Shown here: positions 1 to 8,718 of the stretch, one piece after another
How positions within the stretch are numbered: the stretch's first letter is position 1
Layout of the letters: each line of letters opens with the position of its first letter
Source: JBDTMC01 sp039934475
GTDB taxonomy: Bacteria; Acidobacteriota; Terriglobia; Bryobacterales; Bryobacteraceae
Direction of reading: 5' to 3'
NCBI GenBank assembly: GCA_039934475.1
Contig: JBDTMC010000335.1
Span: 1-8,718 of the forward strand
DNA: 8,718 nt
Program-made: the position numbers and the translations under genes
Notes under the pieces: generated by a model
What the model was told of the DNA's origin: nothing
Databases searched by the model: none
Seen by the model: only the letters and a program-made list of their open reading frames with translations

Positions 1-320
1 CCGTTGCCGTCAATCGGACCGGAAACGACGAAACACTCCGGTTTGCTCCAGAAAAGATCTCGCTCTACAGAGCCCGCCGCCAAGTCGAAACCATTTGGGT
101 CGTATTCTGCAAGTCGTTCGCCGTCAAAACTCAGGAATAATCGCCTTACTATCAACAACATCCCAAAACCCACGAACGGACCTATCCCGCCCGCATGCTA
201 CGCTCCCCACGGCGGAGTACTTGTCCGCCGAAAGAGATCTAACAGAATATCGGGAAGGTGCCGAATTTACCCAGCCGCCGAGGAAACCCGAAGTAGCTGA
301 GATTCAAAAAAGGACTGATC

Positions 321-350
321 GGCGTTCACCGCGGTTCACCGGTGTTAATC
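321..350. repeat. Tandem 10-bp degenerate repeat (three units)
   Basis: Three consecutive 10-base units are visible: GGCGTTCACC, GCGGTTCACC and GGTGTTAATC. A partial GGCGG follows at 351-355. The shared core is G-G-T-T-C-A-C-C with substitutions. From memory, similar intergenic blocks built on GGTGTTCATC-like units occur in many copies in several bacterial phyla, including Acidobacteria. That link is not verified here. The block lies about 57 bases upstream of the next start codon. Confidence 0.55.
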
Positions 351-393
351 GGCGGCCAATATACCTTTTCCAGCAGCCGGCAAAAGCACTAAC

Positions 394-400
394 TAAGGAG
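394..400 (+). promoter_or_regulatory. Ribosome binding site of the 407 gene
   Basis: TAAGGAG lies six bases before the ATG at 407. It is the clearest Shine-Dalgarno sequence in the window and fixes the start of the downstream protein. It contrasts with secA and the methyltransferase gene, which have none. Confidence 0.75.
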
Positions 401-406
401 TAACTT

Positions 407-1267
407 ATGTCTGAACTTAACTCGAACGACAATCGGCCCGCGGAACCGTCCGCCGGCAAAAGAAAGGCCCCCCGCACCCCCAAACAAGTCGCCACCTCCC
501 GCGCCAATGGCTCCAAATCCAAAGGCCCCAAAACCCAGGAAGGCAAAGACATCTCCAAAATGAACGCCTTCAAGCACGGTTACTACGGCGAATTCATCCT
601 CTTACCCGGTGAATCTCACGCCGGTCATGCCCACTTACACGAAGCCTACCTCCATCGCTTCCAACCGCAGGACCACTCCGAATTCGCCTGCGTCGAACAA
701 CTCGTCAAACTGCAGTGGGAAATGCGCCGCGCCTGGACCGATCAGCGTAACTCCGTCATCATCCGAATCGACGACCAACGCCCCCGCTTCGACCGCGAGT
801 TCTTCAACGCCCACCCCTCCCTCCGCATCACCCGCGCCCACCAGGCCGAACTCACCAACGGCGAATTCGGCCTCGCCCTCGACCGCCGCCTCGAACGCCT
901 CGATCGCTCCTTTGACCGCACACTCCGCCGCCTCGACTACATACGCGCCCATTTTCCGCTCCCCTCTGACTACCCAACCGACCTCTGCGAGCGCTATGAC
1001 CACCAGCAAAATCGCCATTTATTAAATCAGCGGAACGAACCCAAGGTCCCCGTAACTCCCCCCGAAACAGTGCCTTGCGAGAAACCCCAACCCGCGCTGG
1101 AACCCGCGGCTGCCGCTCAACCGTCCCCGAAACGTATCTTTACGCCGCCGGCCGGTTTCTCCTATCTCGATTTCGACCCCGAACCCGTACCAACCCCCGA
1201 AGTCACCGCGGAAATCCCCTCGGAACCGCCCGCGGAAAGGACAAAAATCATGCGCGCAGCCGCCTGA
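407..1267 (+). CDS. Hypothetical protein with GPKT-EGK / N-A-KHG motif
   Basis: A 286-residue protein with no assigned function. Residues 1-33 are basic and disordered-looking. Residues 34-58 carry the motif N-G-S-K...GPKT-EGK...N53-A-F-K56-H-G58, of a type I recall (STGPRT-EGK...NALKHG) as a recurring feature of uncharacterised proteins in Acidobacteria and Planctomycetes. A helical middle follows, with a Glu/Trp/Arg-rich segment (about 92-110, EQLV...W-MRRAW) and a segment with repeated L-x-R spacing (158-180, ERLDRSFDRTLRRLD). The end (about 212-280) is Pro/Glu/Ala-rich and probably unstructured. No signal peptide, membrane helix or catalytic motif is visible. The start is set by TAAGGAG at 394-400. 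The basic N-terminus would suit nucleic-acid binding, but that is only a guess. The gap to secA is 123 bases with a separate promoter-like signal, so it is probably not in the secA operon. Confidence 0.8.
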   Translation: MSELNSNDNRPAEPSAGKRKAPRTPKQVATSRANGSKSKGPKTQEGKDISKMNAFKHGYYGEFILLPGESHAGHAHLHEAYLHRFQPQDHSEFACVEQLVKLQWEMRRAWTDQRNSVIIRIDDQRPRFDREFFNAHPSLRITRAHQAELTNGEFGLALDRRLERLDRSFDRTLRRLDYIRAHFPLPSDYPTDLCERYDHQQNRHLLNQRNEPKVPVTPPETVPCEKPQPALEPAAAAQPSPKRIFTPPAGFSYLDFDPEPVPTPEVTAEIPSEPPAERTKIMRAAA

Positions 1268-1370
1268 AACCCCATGCCAACCCCTAAATCCAGACAATCC
1301 ACGCCCGACGTGTGCCCGCTCCACTTGCAAACACTGCCGCCGAGCACCCGGAAAATCCACAACCCTGCGG

Positions 1371-1376
1371 TAGAAT
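1371..1376 (+). promoter_or_regulatory. Possible -10 element of secA (short leader)
   Basis: TAGAAT, five of six matches to TATAAT, ends 14 bases before the secA ATG. Transcription would start at about 1382-1384, leaving a leader of roughly 7-9 bases with no Shine-Dalgarno sequence. No recognisable -35 hexamer lies at the usual spacing, so the call rests on the -10 and its position. Confidence 0.35.
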
Positions 1377-1390
1377 GGTAGTTAGCCGCA

Positions 1391-4260
<2,870 letters not shown>

Positions 4261-4264
<4 letters not shown>

Positions 4265-5172
4265 AGTTGGCGCTCGGCCTGCTCGTCGCTACTGCTCTCT
4301 TGGCGGCCGACAAGCCCATCTTTCCTGATCAATTCGGAAAGTATAAGCTGGTGGAACGTGCCGCAGTCGGCTCTCCTGAACCCGCCGCCCTAGCCTCAGA
4401 GTACGGCTTCGAGGCGGCCGAGTCTGCCCACTACAAGGGCCCCCAGAAGCTCACCGTAACCACCTGGCGCATGAAGGACTCCACCGGAGCCCTCGGCTTC
4501 TATCAGTGGCAGCGCACCCCCCAAGCCGCCTGGTTCCAGAAGGGCCGCCACGTGCTCCAGGTGGAAGGTACCCCCGCCAAGAAGGACATCCAGGCCCTCC
4601 TCGCCGCCCTGCCGCCCGCCGGCGAACCCCTTCCCCCGGTCTACCTGCCAGCAAAGGACCGTACTGCCGGCTCGGAGCGCTACATCCTCGGCCAGGCATC
4701 GCTCAGGCAGTTTGAGTCCCGCCTGCCCGTCGAGGTGGCCCGCTTCGACCTGGGGCCGGAGATCCAGCTTGCCAAATACCAGACTCCAGCCGGCGAAGCC
4801 GCCCTAGCCGTCTTCTCCTATCCCACGCCCCAGATCGCGCGCATCCAGGTGAAGGAATTTGAGAAGCTACCCGGCGCCGCCGCCCACCGTTCCGGACCCT
4901 TGGTAGCCGTTGTTTTTGGCCCTTCCGAAGAGGCGAAACATCTCGCCGCCGCCGTCGAATATCGCGCCAGCGTCATGACCAATGAGCCGACTCGGGACTA
5001 CGAGGGCAACCCCGGCGACCTGCTCATCGCCATCTTCCAGATGGTCGGCTATATTATCCTGTTCTGTATCGGCGCCGGTGTTCTAGTTGGCGTTTTTCAC
5101 CGAATTCAGGACCGCGGCTTCACCAATCAGCCCGCTACTGAGGCCATGATTCGTTTGCATATCGAAGATTGA
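4261..5172 (+). CDS. Exported membrane-anchored protein of unknown function
   Basis: A 303-residue protein without a recognised function. The ATG at 4261 overlaps the secA stop as ATGA and gives a typical signal peptide: Met-Lys, a hydrophobic stretch LALGLLVATALL, and a likely cleavage after Ala15 or Ala16. An in-frame ATG at 4210 would bury this signal behind 17 SEC-C-derived residues, so I reject it. The mature part (about 17-250) looks like a soluble extracytoplasmic domain, with a YGF (48-50) and a segment W-R-M-K-D...GALGFYQWQR. That pattern resembles DUF6599-type acidobacterial proteins, a tentative match. Residues 254-279 (LLIAIFQMVGYIILF...) form one membrane helix, followed by a short tail of about 23 residues that would be cytoplasmic. 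Coupling to secA suggests co-expression with the Sec machinery, perhaps for envelope quality or secretion, but no direct evidence exists. Confidence 0.85.
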
Positions 5173-5245
5173 TAAGCCTCGGAGAATCTCCAGGTTAGAG
5201 CGAAAAACACCCTCCTGAGGGCACCCATTCGACCCTTTTCGCCGC

Positions 5246-5272
5246 CCCTGTGGAAAACTACCCTGTGGAAAG
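5246..5272. repeat. Direct repeat CCCTGTGGAAA, DnaA-box-like
   Basis: CCCTGTGGAAA occurs at 5246-5256 and again at 5261-5271, 15 bp start to start. Read on the other strand, 5249-5257 is TTTTCCACA, which fits the relaxed DnaA box TTWTNCACA. The second copy (5264-5272) is CTTTCCACA, with one mismatch. Spacing of 15 bp is not a full helical repeat multiple. Two weak boxes do not make an origin. They could serve DnaA-dependent transcription control, another regulator, or nothing. Confidence 0.4.
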
Positions 5273-5326
5273 AACACTACTGTTTTCAGATGCTTGCACC
5301 CGATTTCTCACCCTCCTCTTTTTCTC

Positions 5327-5357
5327 TTGACTTGCCTTGCCCTAAACTCTTAACATC
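5327..5357 (+). promoter_or_regulatory. Possible promoter of the hairpin leader
   Basis: TTGACT at 5327-5332 is a good -35 hexamer. The best -10 candidate is TAACAT at 5352-5357 (four of six matches) with a long 19-bp spacer. Initiation would fall near 5364-5366, just before the first hairpin, giving a transcript of about 105 bases if it ends at the terminator-like stem. The -10 is weak, so this is tentative. Confidence 0.35.
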
Positions 5358-5364
5358 CAATCAC

Positions 5365-5470
5365 ACAGGTTTTGACGGTAGCGTTGCCGTCGAATCTGAT
5401 TCTCCCAAAAACATCGCCCGGCAATACCGGGGTTGTTTCGAATGCCCACTCCGCGTGAGTGGGCATTTCT
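5365..5470 (+). ncRNA. Candidate structured RNA (sRNA or attenuator leader)
   Basis: Three stem-loops follow each other. The first pairs TTTGACGGTA (5372-5381) with TGCCGTCGAA (5386-5395), ten pairs including two G-T wobbles, around a GCGT loop. The second pairs AAACA (5409-5413) with TGTTT (5434-5438) and CCCGG (5417-5421) with CCGGG (5427-5431), with a small internal loop and a CAATA loop. The third is the perfect 11-bp terminator-like stem at 5441-5467. The order promoter, two structured domains, terminator, gene is what a riboswitch or attenuator would show, and also what a free small RNA would show. I do not recognise it as any riboswitch class I know. The start at 5365 is estimated from the weak promoter. 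Confidence 0.35.
5441..5470 (+). terminator. Terminator-like hairpin just before the ABC gene
   Basis: AATGCCCACTC (5441-5451) and GAGTGGGCATT (5457-5467) are perfect reverse complements around a CGCGT loop. They are followed by TCTATTTCT, T-rich but interrupted by C and A. The stem ends 12 bases before the ATG at 5480. It could stop transcripts from upstream (including the candidate RNA), act as a conditional terminator for the ABC gene, or shield its start region. Confidence 0.6.
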
Positions 5471-5479
5471 ATTTCTAAT

Positions 5480-7297
5480 ATGCACCCCGCCCGCTCCCGT
5501 CAGGCCACCGCCATCACCTGGCGCGAACGATTCCAAGGCCTGCGCCACCTTCCACCCCTGTTATCAATGGTTTGGAGCACTGGCCCCTGGCTCGCCACCA
5601 CCAGCCTGCTGCTTCGCCTCCTGGCCGCCTTCGTCCCCGTCTCCGCCCTCTGGGTGGGCAAGCTCATCATCGACACCGTCATTCACAACCATTCCGCCAC
5701 CCCGTACCTCTGGCAGCTCGTGGCTGTGGAATTCTCTCTCGCCGTCGCCGGCGACCTCCTCGGCCGCGGCGTCAGCCTCTTCGACTCCCTGCTCGGCGAC
5801 CGGTTCGCCAACCACGTCTCCCTCCGCCTCATGGAGCACGCCGGTCAGCTCGACCTGGTCTCCTTCGAGGACCCCGTCTTCTACGACAAGCTGGAGCGCG
5901 CCCGCCGCCAAACCACTGACCGTCTCGGGATGCTGGCCGCCCTCGCCTCCATGGCCCAGAACCTCATATCCCTCGGCTTCTTCTCAGCCGGCATGATCTG
6001 GTATTCGCCCTGGTTCCTCGTCGTCCTGGTCGGCGCCCTCGTCCCTGTCTTTGTCGGCGAATCCCACTTCGCCCTCCTCGGCTACTCCATGCTCTATCGC
6101 TGGACGCCGGAACGCCGCCAACTCGACTATCTTCGCTTCCTCGGAGCCAGCGTCCAGAGCGCCAAAGAGGTGAAGATATTCGGGCTATCGCCTTACCTCA
6201 CCGATCGCGCCCGCGTCCTCTTCGATAAGTTCTACACCGAGAACCGCGCCCTCGTTCTCAAGCGCGCCGGCCTCGGCAGCCTCCTCAATCTCCTCCCCAC
6301 CACGGCCTACTACGGAGCCTATGCCCTCATCATCTACCGCACCGTAACCGGCTCCCTCACCGTCGGCGACCTCACCTTCCTCGCCGGCGCCTTCAACCGT
6401 TCCCGTGGCCTTCTCCAATCCCTCTTCTCCGGCTTCACCAACGTCTCGGAACAGGCCCTCTACGTCCGCGATCTCTTTGACTTCTTTGACACCCGTCCGC
6501 AAATCGTCTCCAAGCCAAACGCCATCGCTGCTCCCCGTCCCATCCACTCCGGTTTCGAATTTGAGAACGTCTCCTTCGCCTATCCAGGCTCCGATCACCT
6601 TGTCCTCCGCGACGTCTCCTTCCGCCTCGACCGCGGCCAAAAGATCGCCCTCATCGGCGAAAACGGGGCAGGGAAGACCACCCTCGTCAAGCTCCTGGCG
6701 CGCCTCTACGACCCCACCGCCGGCCGCATCTTCCTCGATGGCATCGACCTTCGCGACTACGACGTAGACGACCTCCGCCGCGAGATCGGCGTCATCTTCC
6801 AGGACTACATGCGGTACGACATGTCCGCTCGCGACAACATCGGCCTCGGACGCGTCCAGGATCTCGGCGACCAGACCCGCGTCGAACAGGCCGCCCATAA
6901 GAGCCTCGCCGCCGAACTCATCGCCACCCTCGAGAACGGCTACAACCAGATGCTCGGCCGCCGCTTCGAGGGTGGCGTCGACCTCTCCGCCGGTCAGTGG
7001 CAGAAGATCGCTTTAGGTCGCGCCTACATGCGCGACGCCCAAGTCCTCATCCTCGACGAGCCGACCGCCAGCCTCGACGCCCGCGCCGAATACGAAGTCT
7101 TCCAGCGCTTCGCCGACCTCACCCGCGACCGCACCGCGGTACTCATTTCCCACAGGTTTTCCACCGTTCGCATGGCTGATCGCATCCTCGTCTTGAACAA
7201 CGGGATCATCCAGGAGCAAGGCACCCACGAACAACTCCTCGCGCTCAGCGGCCGCTACGCCGAACTCTTCGAATTGCAAGCAGCGGGCTACCGCTAA
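5480..7297 (+). CDS. ABC exporter, fused permease and ATPase
   Basis: A 605-residue half-transporter of the exporter (MsbA/multidrug-like) type, expected to act as a dimer in the inner membrane. The N-terminal membrane domain has hydrophobic segments near 37-60, 76-98, 162-194 (two close helices), 268-290 and 295-310. The nucleotide-binding domain begins near 356, with Walker A G393-ENGAGKTT401, Q-loop Q441 (IFQDYMRYDMSARDNIG), signature L502-SAGQ506 followed by WQK, Walker B V522-LILDEP528 and switch histidine H558 (ISHRFS). All ATPase residues are present; the signature has Ala for the first Gly. Substrate cannot be told: lipids, drugs or a small secreted product are all possible. An in-frame GTG at 5459 would add seven residues but lies inside the terminator stem, directly after a stop codon, so ATG 5480 is preferred. 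Neither start has a Shine-Dalgarno sequence. The methyltransferase gene follows after 34 bases. Confidence 0.92.
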   Translation: MHPARSRQATAITWRERFQGLRHLPPLLSMVWSTGPWLATTSLLLRLLAAFVPVSALWVGKLIIDTVIHNHSATPYLWQLVAVEFSLAVAGDLLGRGVSLFDSLLGDRFANHVSLRLMEHAGQLDLVSFEDPVFYDKLERARRQTTDRLGMLAALASMAQNLISLGFFSAGMIWYSPWFLVVLVGALVPVFVGESHFALLGYSMLYRWTPERRQLDYLRFLGASVQSAKEVKIFGLSPYLTDRARVLFDKFYTENRALVLKRAGLGSLLNLLPTTAYYGAYALIIYRTVTGSLTVGDLTFLAGAFNRSRGLLQSLFSGFTNVSEQALYVRDLFDFFDTRPQIVSKPNAIAAPRPIHSGFEFENVSFAYPGSDHLVLRDVSFRLDRGQKIALIGENGAGKTTLVKLLARLYDPTAGRIFLDGIDLRDYDVDDLRREIGVIFQDYMRYDMSARDNIGLGRVQDLGDQTRVEQAAHKSLAAELIATLENGYNQMLGRRFEGGVDLSAGQWQKIALGRAYMRDAQVLILDEPTASLDARAEYEVFQRFADLTRDRTAVLISHRFSTVRMADRILVLNNGIIQEQGTHEQLLALSGRYAELFELQAAGYR

Positions 7298-7317
7298 ACC
7301 GGCTTTGTAAACTCCGC

Positions 7318-7323
7318 TATCAT
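7318..7323 (+). promoter_or_regulatory. Possible -10 element of the methyltransferase gene
   Basis: TATCAT, five of six matches to TATAAT, ends eight bases before the ATG at 7332. Initiation would fall around 7329-7331, so the mRNA would be essentially leaderless. There is no clear -35 at normal spacing and no Shine-Dalgarno sequence. The alternative is read-through from the ABC gene 34 bases upstream. Confidence 0.3.
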
Positions 7324-7331
7324 GAGTCACT

Positions 7332-8360
7332 ATGGAAAACAGTCCTGCCGGCGCCCCGAACCCCGCGCTGGTCTTTGAAACCCTTCAGGCGCACCAGCGC
7401 ACCGCTGCCCTGCGGGCCGCCATCGAGCTTGATCTCTTCCGCGCCTTGGGAGACGCGCCCGTCACCGCGGCGGCCATTGCTGAGGCCTGTCAGTCCTCTG
7501 AACGCGGCATCCGCATCCTGTGCGACTTTCTGACGATAGTCGGAATCGTCGCCAAACAGGACGGCGGCTACAAGCACTCCCCTTCCAGCGCCGCCTTCCT
7601 CGATCCGCGTTCGCCGATGTGCATGGCCGCTACCGCCCGCTTCCTCGGCCTGCCTGCCATGCAGGAGCCCTACAACCACCTCGCCGACATCGTCCGCAAC
7701 GGGCGCACAAGCATGCCCGGCGAAGGCTCCGTCGAACCGGAAAACCCGGTCTGGGTAGAGTTCGCCCACAGCATGGCACCCATGATGGCCCCCATGAGCG
7801 GACCTCTCGGCGCTATTGTGCTGGATGGCCTCCACGGCCCAATCCGCGTGCTCGACATCGCCGCCGGTCACGGCCTCTTCGGGATTGCGGTCGGCAAGCA
7901 GAATAAAGAGGCGATTGTACAGGCGCTCGACTGGGCTTCGGTGCTCGCCGTGGCCCAGGCCAACGCCCAAGCCGCCGGAATTGGAGACCGCTACCAGACT
8001 CTGCCGGGCAGCGCGTTCGACGTCCCCTTCGAGGGACCCTACAATCTCGTCCTGCTAACCAACTTCCTGCACCACTTCGACCCGCCTACCAACACGGAAC
8101 TGCTGCGCAAAGTGTACGCCGCTCTGCATCCGGGCGGCCGCGTCGCCATCCTCGAATTCGTCCCCAACGACGACCGCATCTCGCCGCCCGGACCGGCCGC
8201 TTTCGCCCTCACCATGCTTGCTTCCACAGCCTCCGGCGACGCCTACCCGTTCTCGGCTTTGCAAAGCATGCTCGACGCCGCTGGTTTTGGAAACGTGACC
8301 GCGCAACCCGTCCCCATGGGTCCGCATACGGTAGTGATGGCCAATCGCGGGCCTGCCTAG
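7332..8360 (+). CDS. SAM-dependent O-methyltransferase
   Basis: A 342-residue class I methyltransferase of the two-domain type (Methyltransf_2, as in hydroxyneurosporene and plant caffeate O-methyltransferases). It transfers the methyl of S-adenosylmethionine to a small molecule, usually a hydroxyl, in the cytoplasm. Residues about 15-90 form the winged-helix dimerisation domain (R-x-AALRAAIELDLFRALG...). The catalytic fold has motif I V173-LDIAAGHG181, the ribose-binding acidic residue D200 (QALDW), and the conserved L-x-N-F-L-H-H-F-D segment with H247, H248 and D250, where family members carry the catalytic histidine. It ends with HPGGRVAILEF. Length is normal for the family. The N-terminal dimer domain suggests a small aromatic or polyketide-like substrate, not protein or RNA, but the substrate is unknown. 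Proximity to the ABC exporter suggests the two may modify and export the same compound; this is inference. Confidence 0.88.
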   Translation: MENSPAGAPNPALVFETLQAHQRTAALRAAIELDLFRALGDAPVTAAAIAEACQSSERGIRILCDFLTIVGIVAKQDGGYKHSPSSAAFLDPRSPMCMAATARFLGLPAMQEPYNHLADIVRNGRTSMPGEGSVEPENPVWVEFAHSMAPMMAPMSGPLGAIVLDGLHGPIRVLDIAAGHGLFGIAVGKQNKEAIVQALDWASVLAVAQANAQAAGIGDRYQTLPGSAFDVPFEGPYNLVLLTNFLHHFDPPTNTELLRKVYAALHPGGRVAILEFVPNDDRISPPGPAAFALTMLASTASGDAYPFSALQSMLDAAGFGNVTAQPVPMGPHTVVMANRGPA

Positions 8361-8400
8361 CGGGAGTTTACTCGGAAGCCGCAACGGCAGTCGTCCCTGC

Positions 8401-8428
8401 CCACCGCAACTGATTCTAAATGCGGCGG
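8401..8428 (+). terminator. Weak stem-loop after the methyltransferase gene
   Basis: CCACCGCA (8401-8408) can pair with TGCGGCGG (8421-8428) with one mismatch around a 12-base loop. It lies 41 bases after the stop codon. No T-run follows, so it is a poor intrinsic terminator and may simply be an incidental stem. Confidence 0.25.
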
Positions 8429-8454
8429 TTAAGATCGCGGGCATCGATTTACAT

Positions 8455-8548
8455 TTGTATTACCCCATATAAGATATTTTGATGAGATAGACTGCGCTTT
8501 TTCCTTGACCCTCAAACACGCGCGTCGTATAATTGTATTACCCTATAT
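8455..8548. repeat. Paired 16-bp element TTGTATTACCC(C/T)ATAT
   Basis: TTGTATTACCCCATAT (8455-8470) and TTGTATTACCCTATAT (8533-8548) are direct repeats with one difference, 78 bp apart. The first lies upstream of the transposase promoter. The second begins in the last base of the -10 and ends within the start codon. Such placement fits binding sites for the transposase or a repressor. They could also be part of the insertion sequence end, but the right end lies outside the window, so no inverted repeat can be checked. Confidence 0.6.
8505..8533 (+). promoter_or_regulatory. Near-consensus promoter of the transposase
   Basis: TTGACC (8505-8510) and a perfect TATAAT (8528-8533) are separated by exactly 17 bp. 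Initiation is expected at about 8540, leaving about seven bases before the ATG at 8547 and no room for a Shine-Dalgarno sequence. This is the strongest promoter in the window by sequence. Confidence 0.7.
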
Positions 8549-8718
8549 GGCGTCCATCATCGCCAAGAAGAAAGCAAACCAGCTCTACTACTATGTCGTC
8601 GATAGCGCTCGTGTCGATGGCAAGCCCCGTATCGTCCACCAAACCTATCTTGGAACCGCCGACAAGGTTGCCGCTCTGGTCAAAGACCGCACTGCCCCGG
8701 TTCCCTTAGAGGCCACCG
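8547..8718 (+). CDS. Transposase N-terminus (IS1634/IS4-like), cut by window edge
   Basis: Only 57 complete codons are in the window. The peptide begins MASIIAKKKANQLYYYVVDS and continues with A-R-V-D-G-K-P-R-I-V-H-Q-T-Y-L-G. The pattern YYYVV-S-RV-GKPRIVHQ-YLG is the N-terminal signature I associate with IS1634-family transposases of the IS4 superfamily (RNase H-like DDE enzymes). The catalytic residues lie beyond the edge, so intactness cannot be judged. The start is the only ATG after the promoter and gives a nearly leaderless mRNA. The start codon overlaps the second copy of the 16-bp repeat, which suggests possible self-regulation. Confidence 0.75.
   Translation, partial: MASIIAKKKANQLYYYVVDSARVDGKPRIVHQTYLGTADKVAALVKDRTAPVPLEAT

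Larger units (their letters stand above)
1..406. other. Left intergenic region without a convincing gene
   Basis: I see no gene I can support here. Two overlapping open frames of about 100 codons exist on the + strand (4-300 and 95-403). Neither has a ribosome binding site or a recognisable domain, and both translate to low-complexity, Arg/Pro/Ser-rich sequence. The recognisable content is the 10-bp tandem repeat at 321-350 and the ribosome binding site of the next gene at 394-400. A TATACC at 360-365 is a weak -10 candidate for that gene, without a good -35 partner. The stretch could be decayed coding sequence, but no parent gene is identifiable. Confidence 0.5.
5173..5479. other. Structured intergenic region before the ABC exporter
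   Basis: This 307-base gap has no supported protein; an open frame at 5290-5478 lacks a ribosome binding site and runs through the hairpins. It contains, in order, two DnaA-box-like direct repeats (5246-5272), a possible promoter (-35 at 5327) and three consecutive hairpins (5372-5467). The last hairpin is followed by a T-rich stretch right before the next gene. Base composition is lower in GC than the flanking genes between about 5280 and 5415. Confidence 0.7.
8450..8718 (+). mobile_element. Left part of an insertion sequence, probably IS1634-like
   Basis: From about 8450 the sequence becomes AT-rich, unlike the preceding gene, and contains the paired 16-bp element, the consensus promoter and the start of a transposase. 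The left boundary is estimated from the composition change and the first 16-bp copy, not from a seen terminal repeat. The element continues past the right edge of the window. Confidence 0.5.

Noticed and set aside
4..300. 98-codon open frame at the left edge
   Set aside because: It has no ribosome binding site and a low-complexity composition, it overlaps another equally weak frame, and no family is recognised.
5246..5272. Replication origin
   Set aside because: Only two weak DnaA-box-like sites are present, with no AT-rich unwinding element beside them and no origin-linked genes in the window.
5459..5479. GTG start for the ABC exporter
   Set aside because: The GTG lies within the 3' arm of the terminator-like hairpin and follows a stop codon directly; ATG 5480 is the more ordinary choice, although the GTG cannot be fully excluded.
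6185..6898. 237-codon frame antisense to the ABC exporter
   Set aside because: It lies opposite a complete ATPase domain; the acidic/Gly/Val-rich translation is typical of antisense to high-GC genes.
7320..7970. 216-codon frame antisense to the methyltransferase
   Set aside because: It is opposite a well-supported gene and has no motif of its own.

Overview
The window looks like a piece of an acidobacterial chromosome, probably from the Solibacter/Bryobacter group. This is an inference from high GC, strong preference for C in third codon positions, an N-terminal motif protein of a type I associate with Acidobacteria, and the style of the transposase at the right edge. No rRNA, tRNA or other taxonomic marker is present, and SecA was not compared with a database. 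All supported genes lie on the + strand.

Layout. Bases 1-406 hold no convincing gene but contain a short tandem 10-bp repeat (321-350). A 286-residue protein of unknown function follows (407-1267), carrying a GPKT-EGK...N-A-KHG motif. Next is secA (1391-4264), the ATPase of the Sec translocon, complete with Walker A, DEVD box and C-terminal zinc-binding tail. Its stop codon overlaps the start of a signal-peptide protein with one C-terminal membrane helix (4261-5172), so these two are very likely one translationally coupled unit.

A 307-base intergenic region (5173-5479) is the most structured non-coding stretch. It has two DnaA-box-like direct repeats, a possible promoter, and three consecutive hairpins, the last a strong terminator-like stem ending about 12 bases before an ABC exporter gene. 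This could be a small RNA or an attenuator leader. The fused ABC exporter (5480-7297) is followed after 34 bases by a SAM-dependent O-methyltransferase (7332-8360). The pair could be a small modify-and-export module, but no substrate can be read from the sequence.

The right edge (from about 8450) turns AT-rich and enters an insertion sequence. A near-consensus promoter (TTGACC, 17 bp, TATAAT) drives a truncated IS1634-like transposase N-terminus starting at 8547. A 16-bp element occurs twice there, once upstream of the promoter and once across the start codon.

Start signals differ between genes. The 407 and 4261 genes have Shine-Dalgarno-like sequences, while secA, the methyltransferase and the transposase have a -10-like hexamer so close to the ATG that the mRNAs would be leaderless or nearly so. 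No previously undescribed multi-gene system could be demonstrated; the hairpin leader before the ABC exporter is the best candidate for something new.
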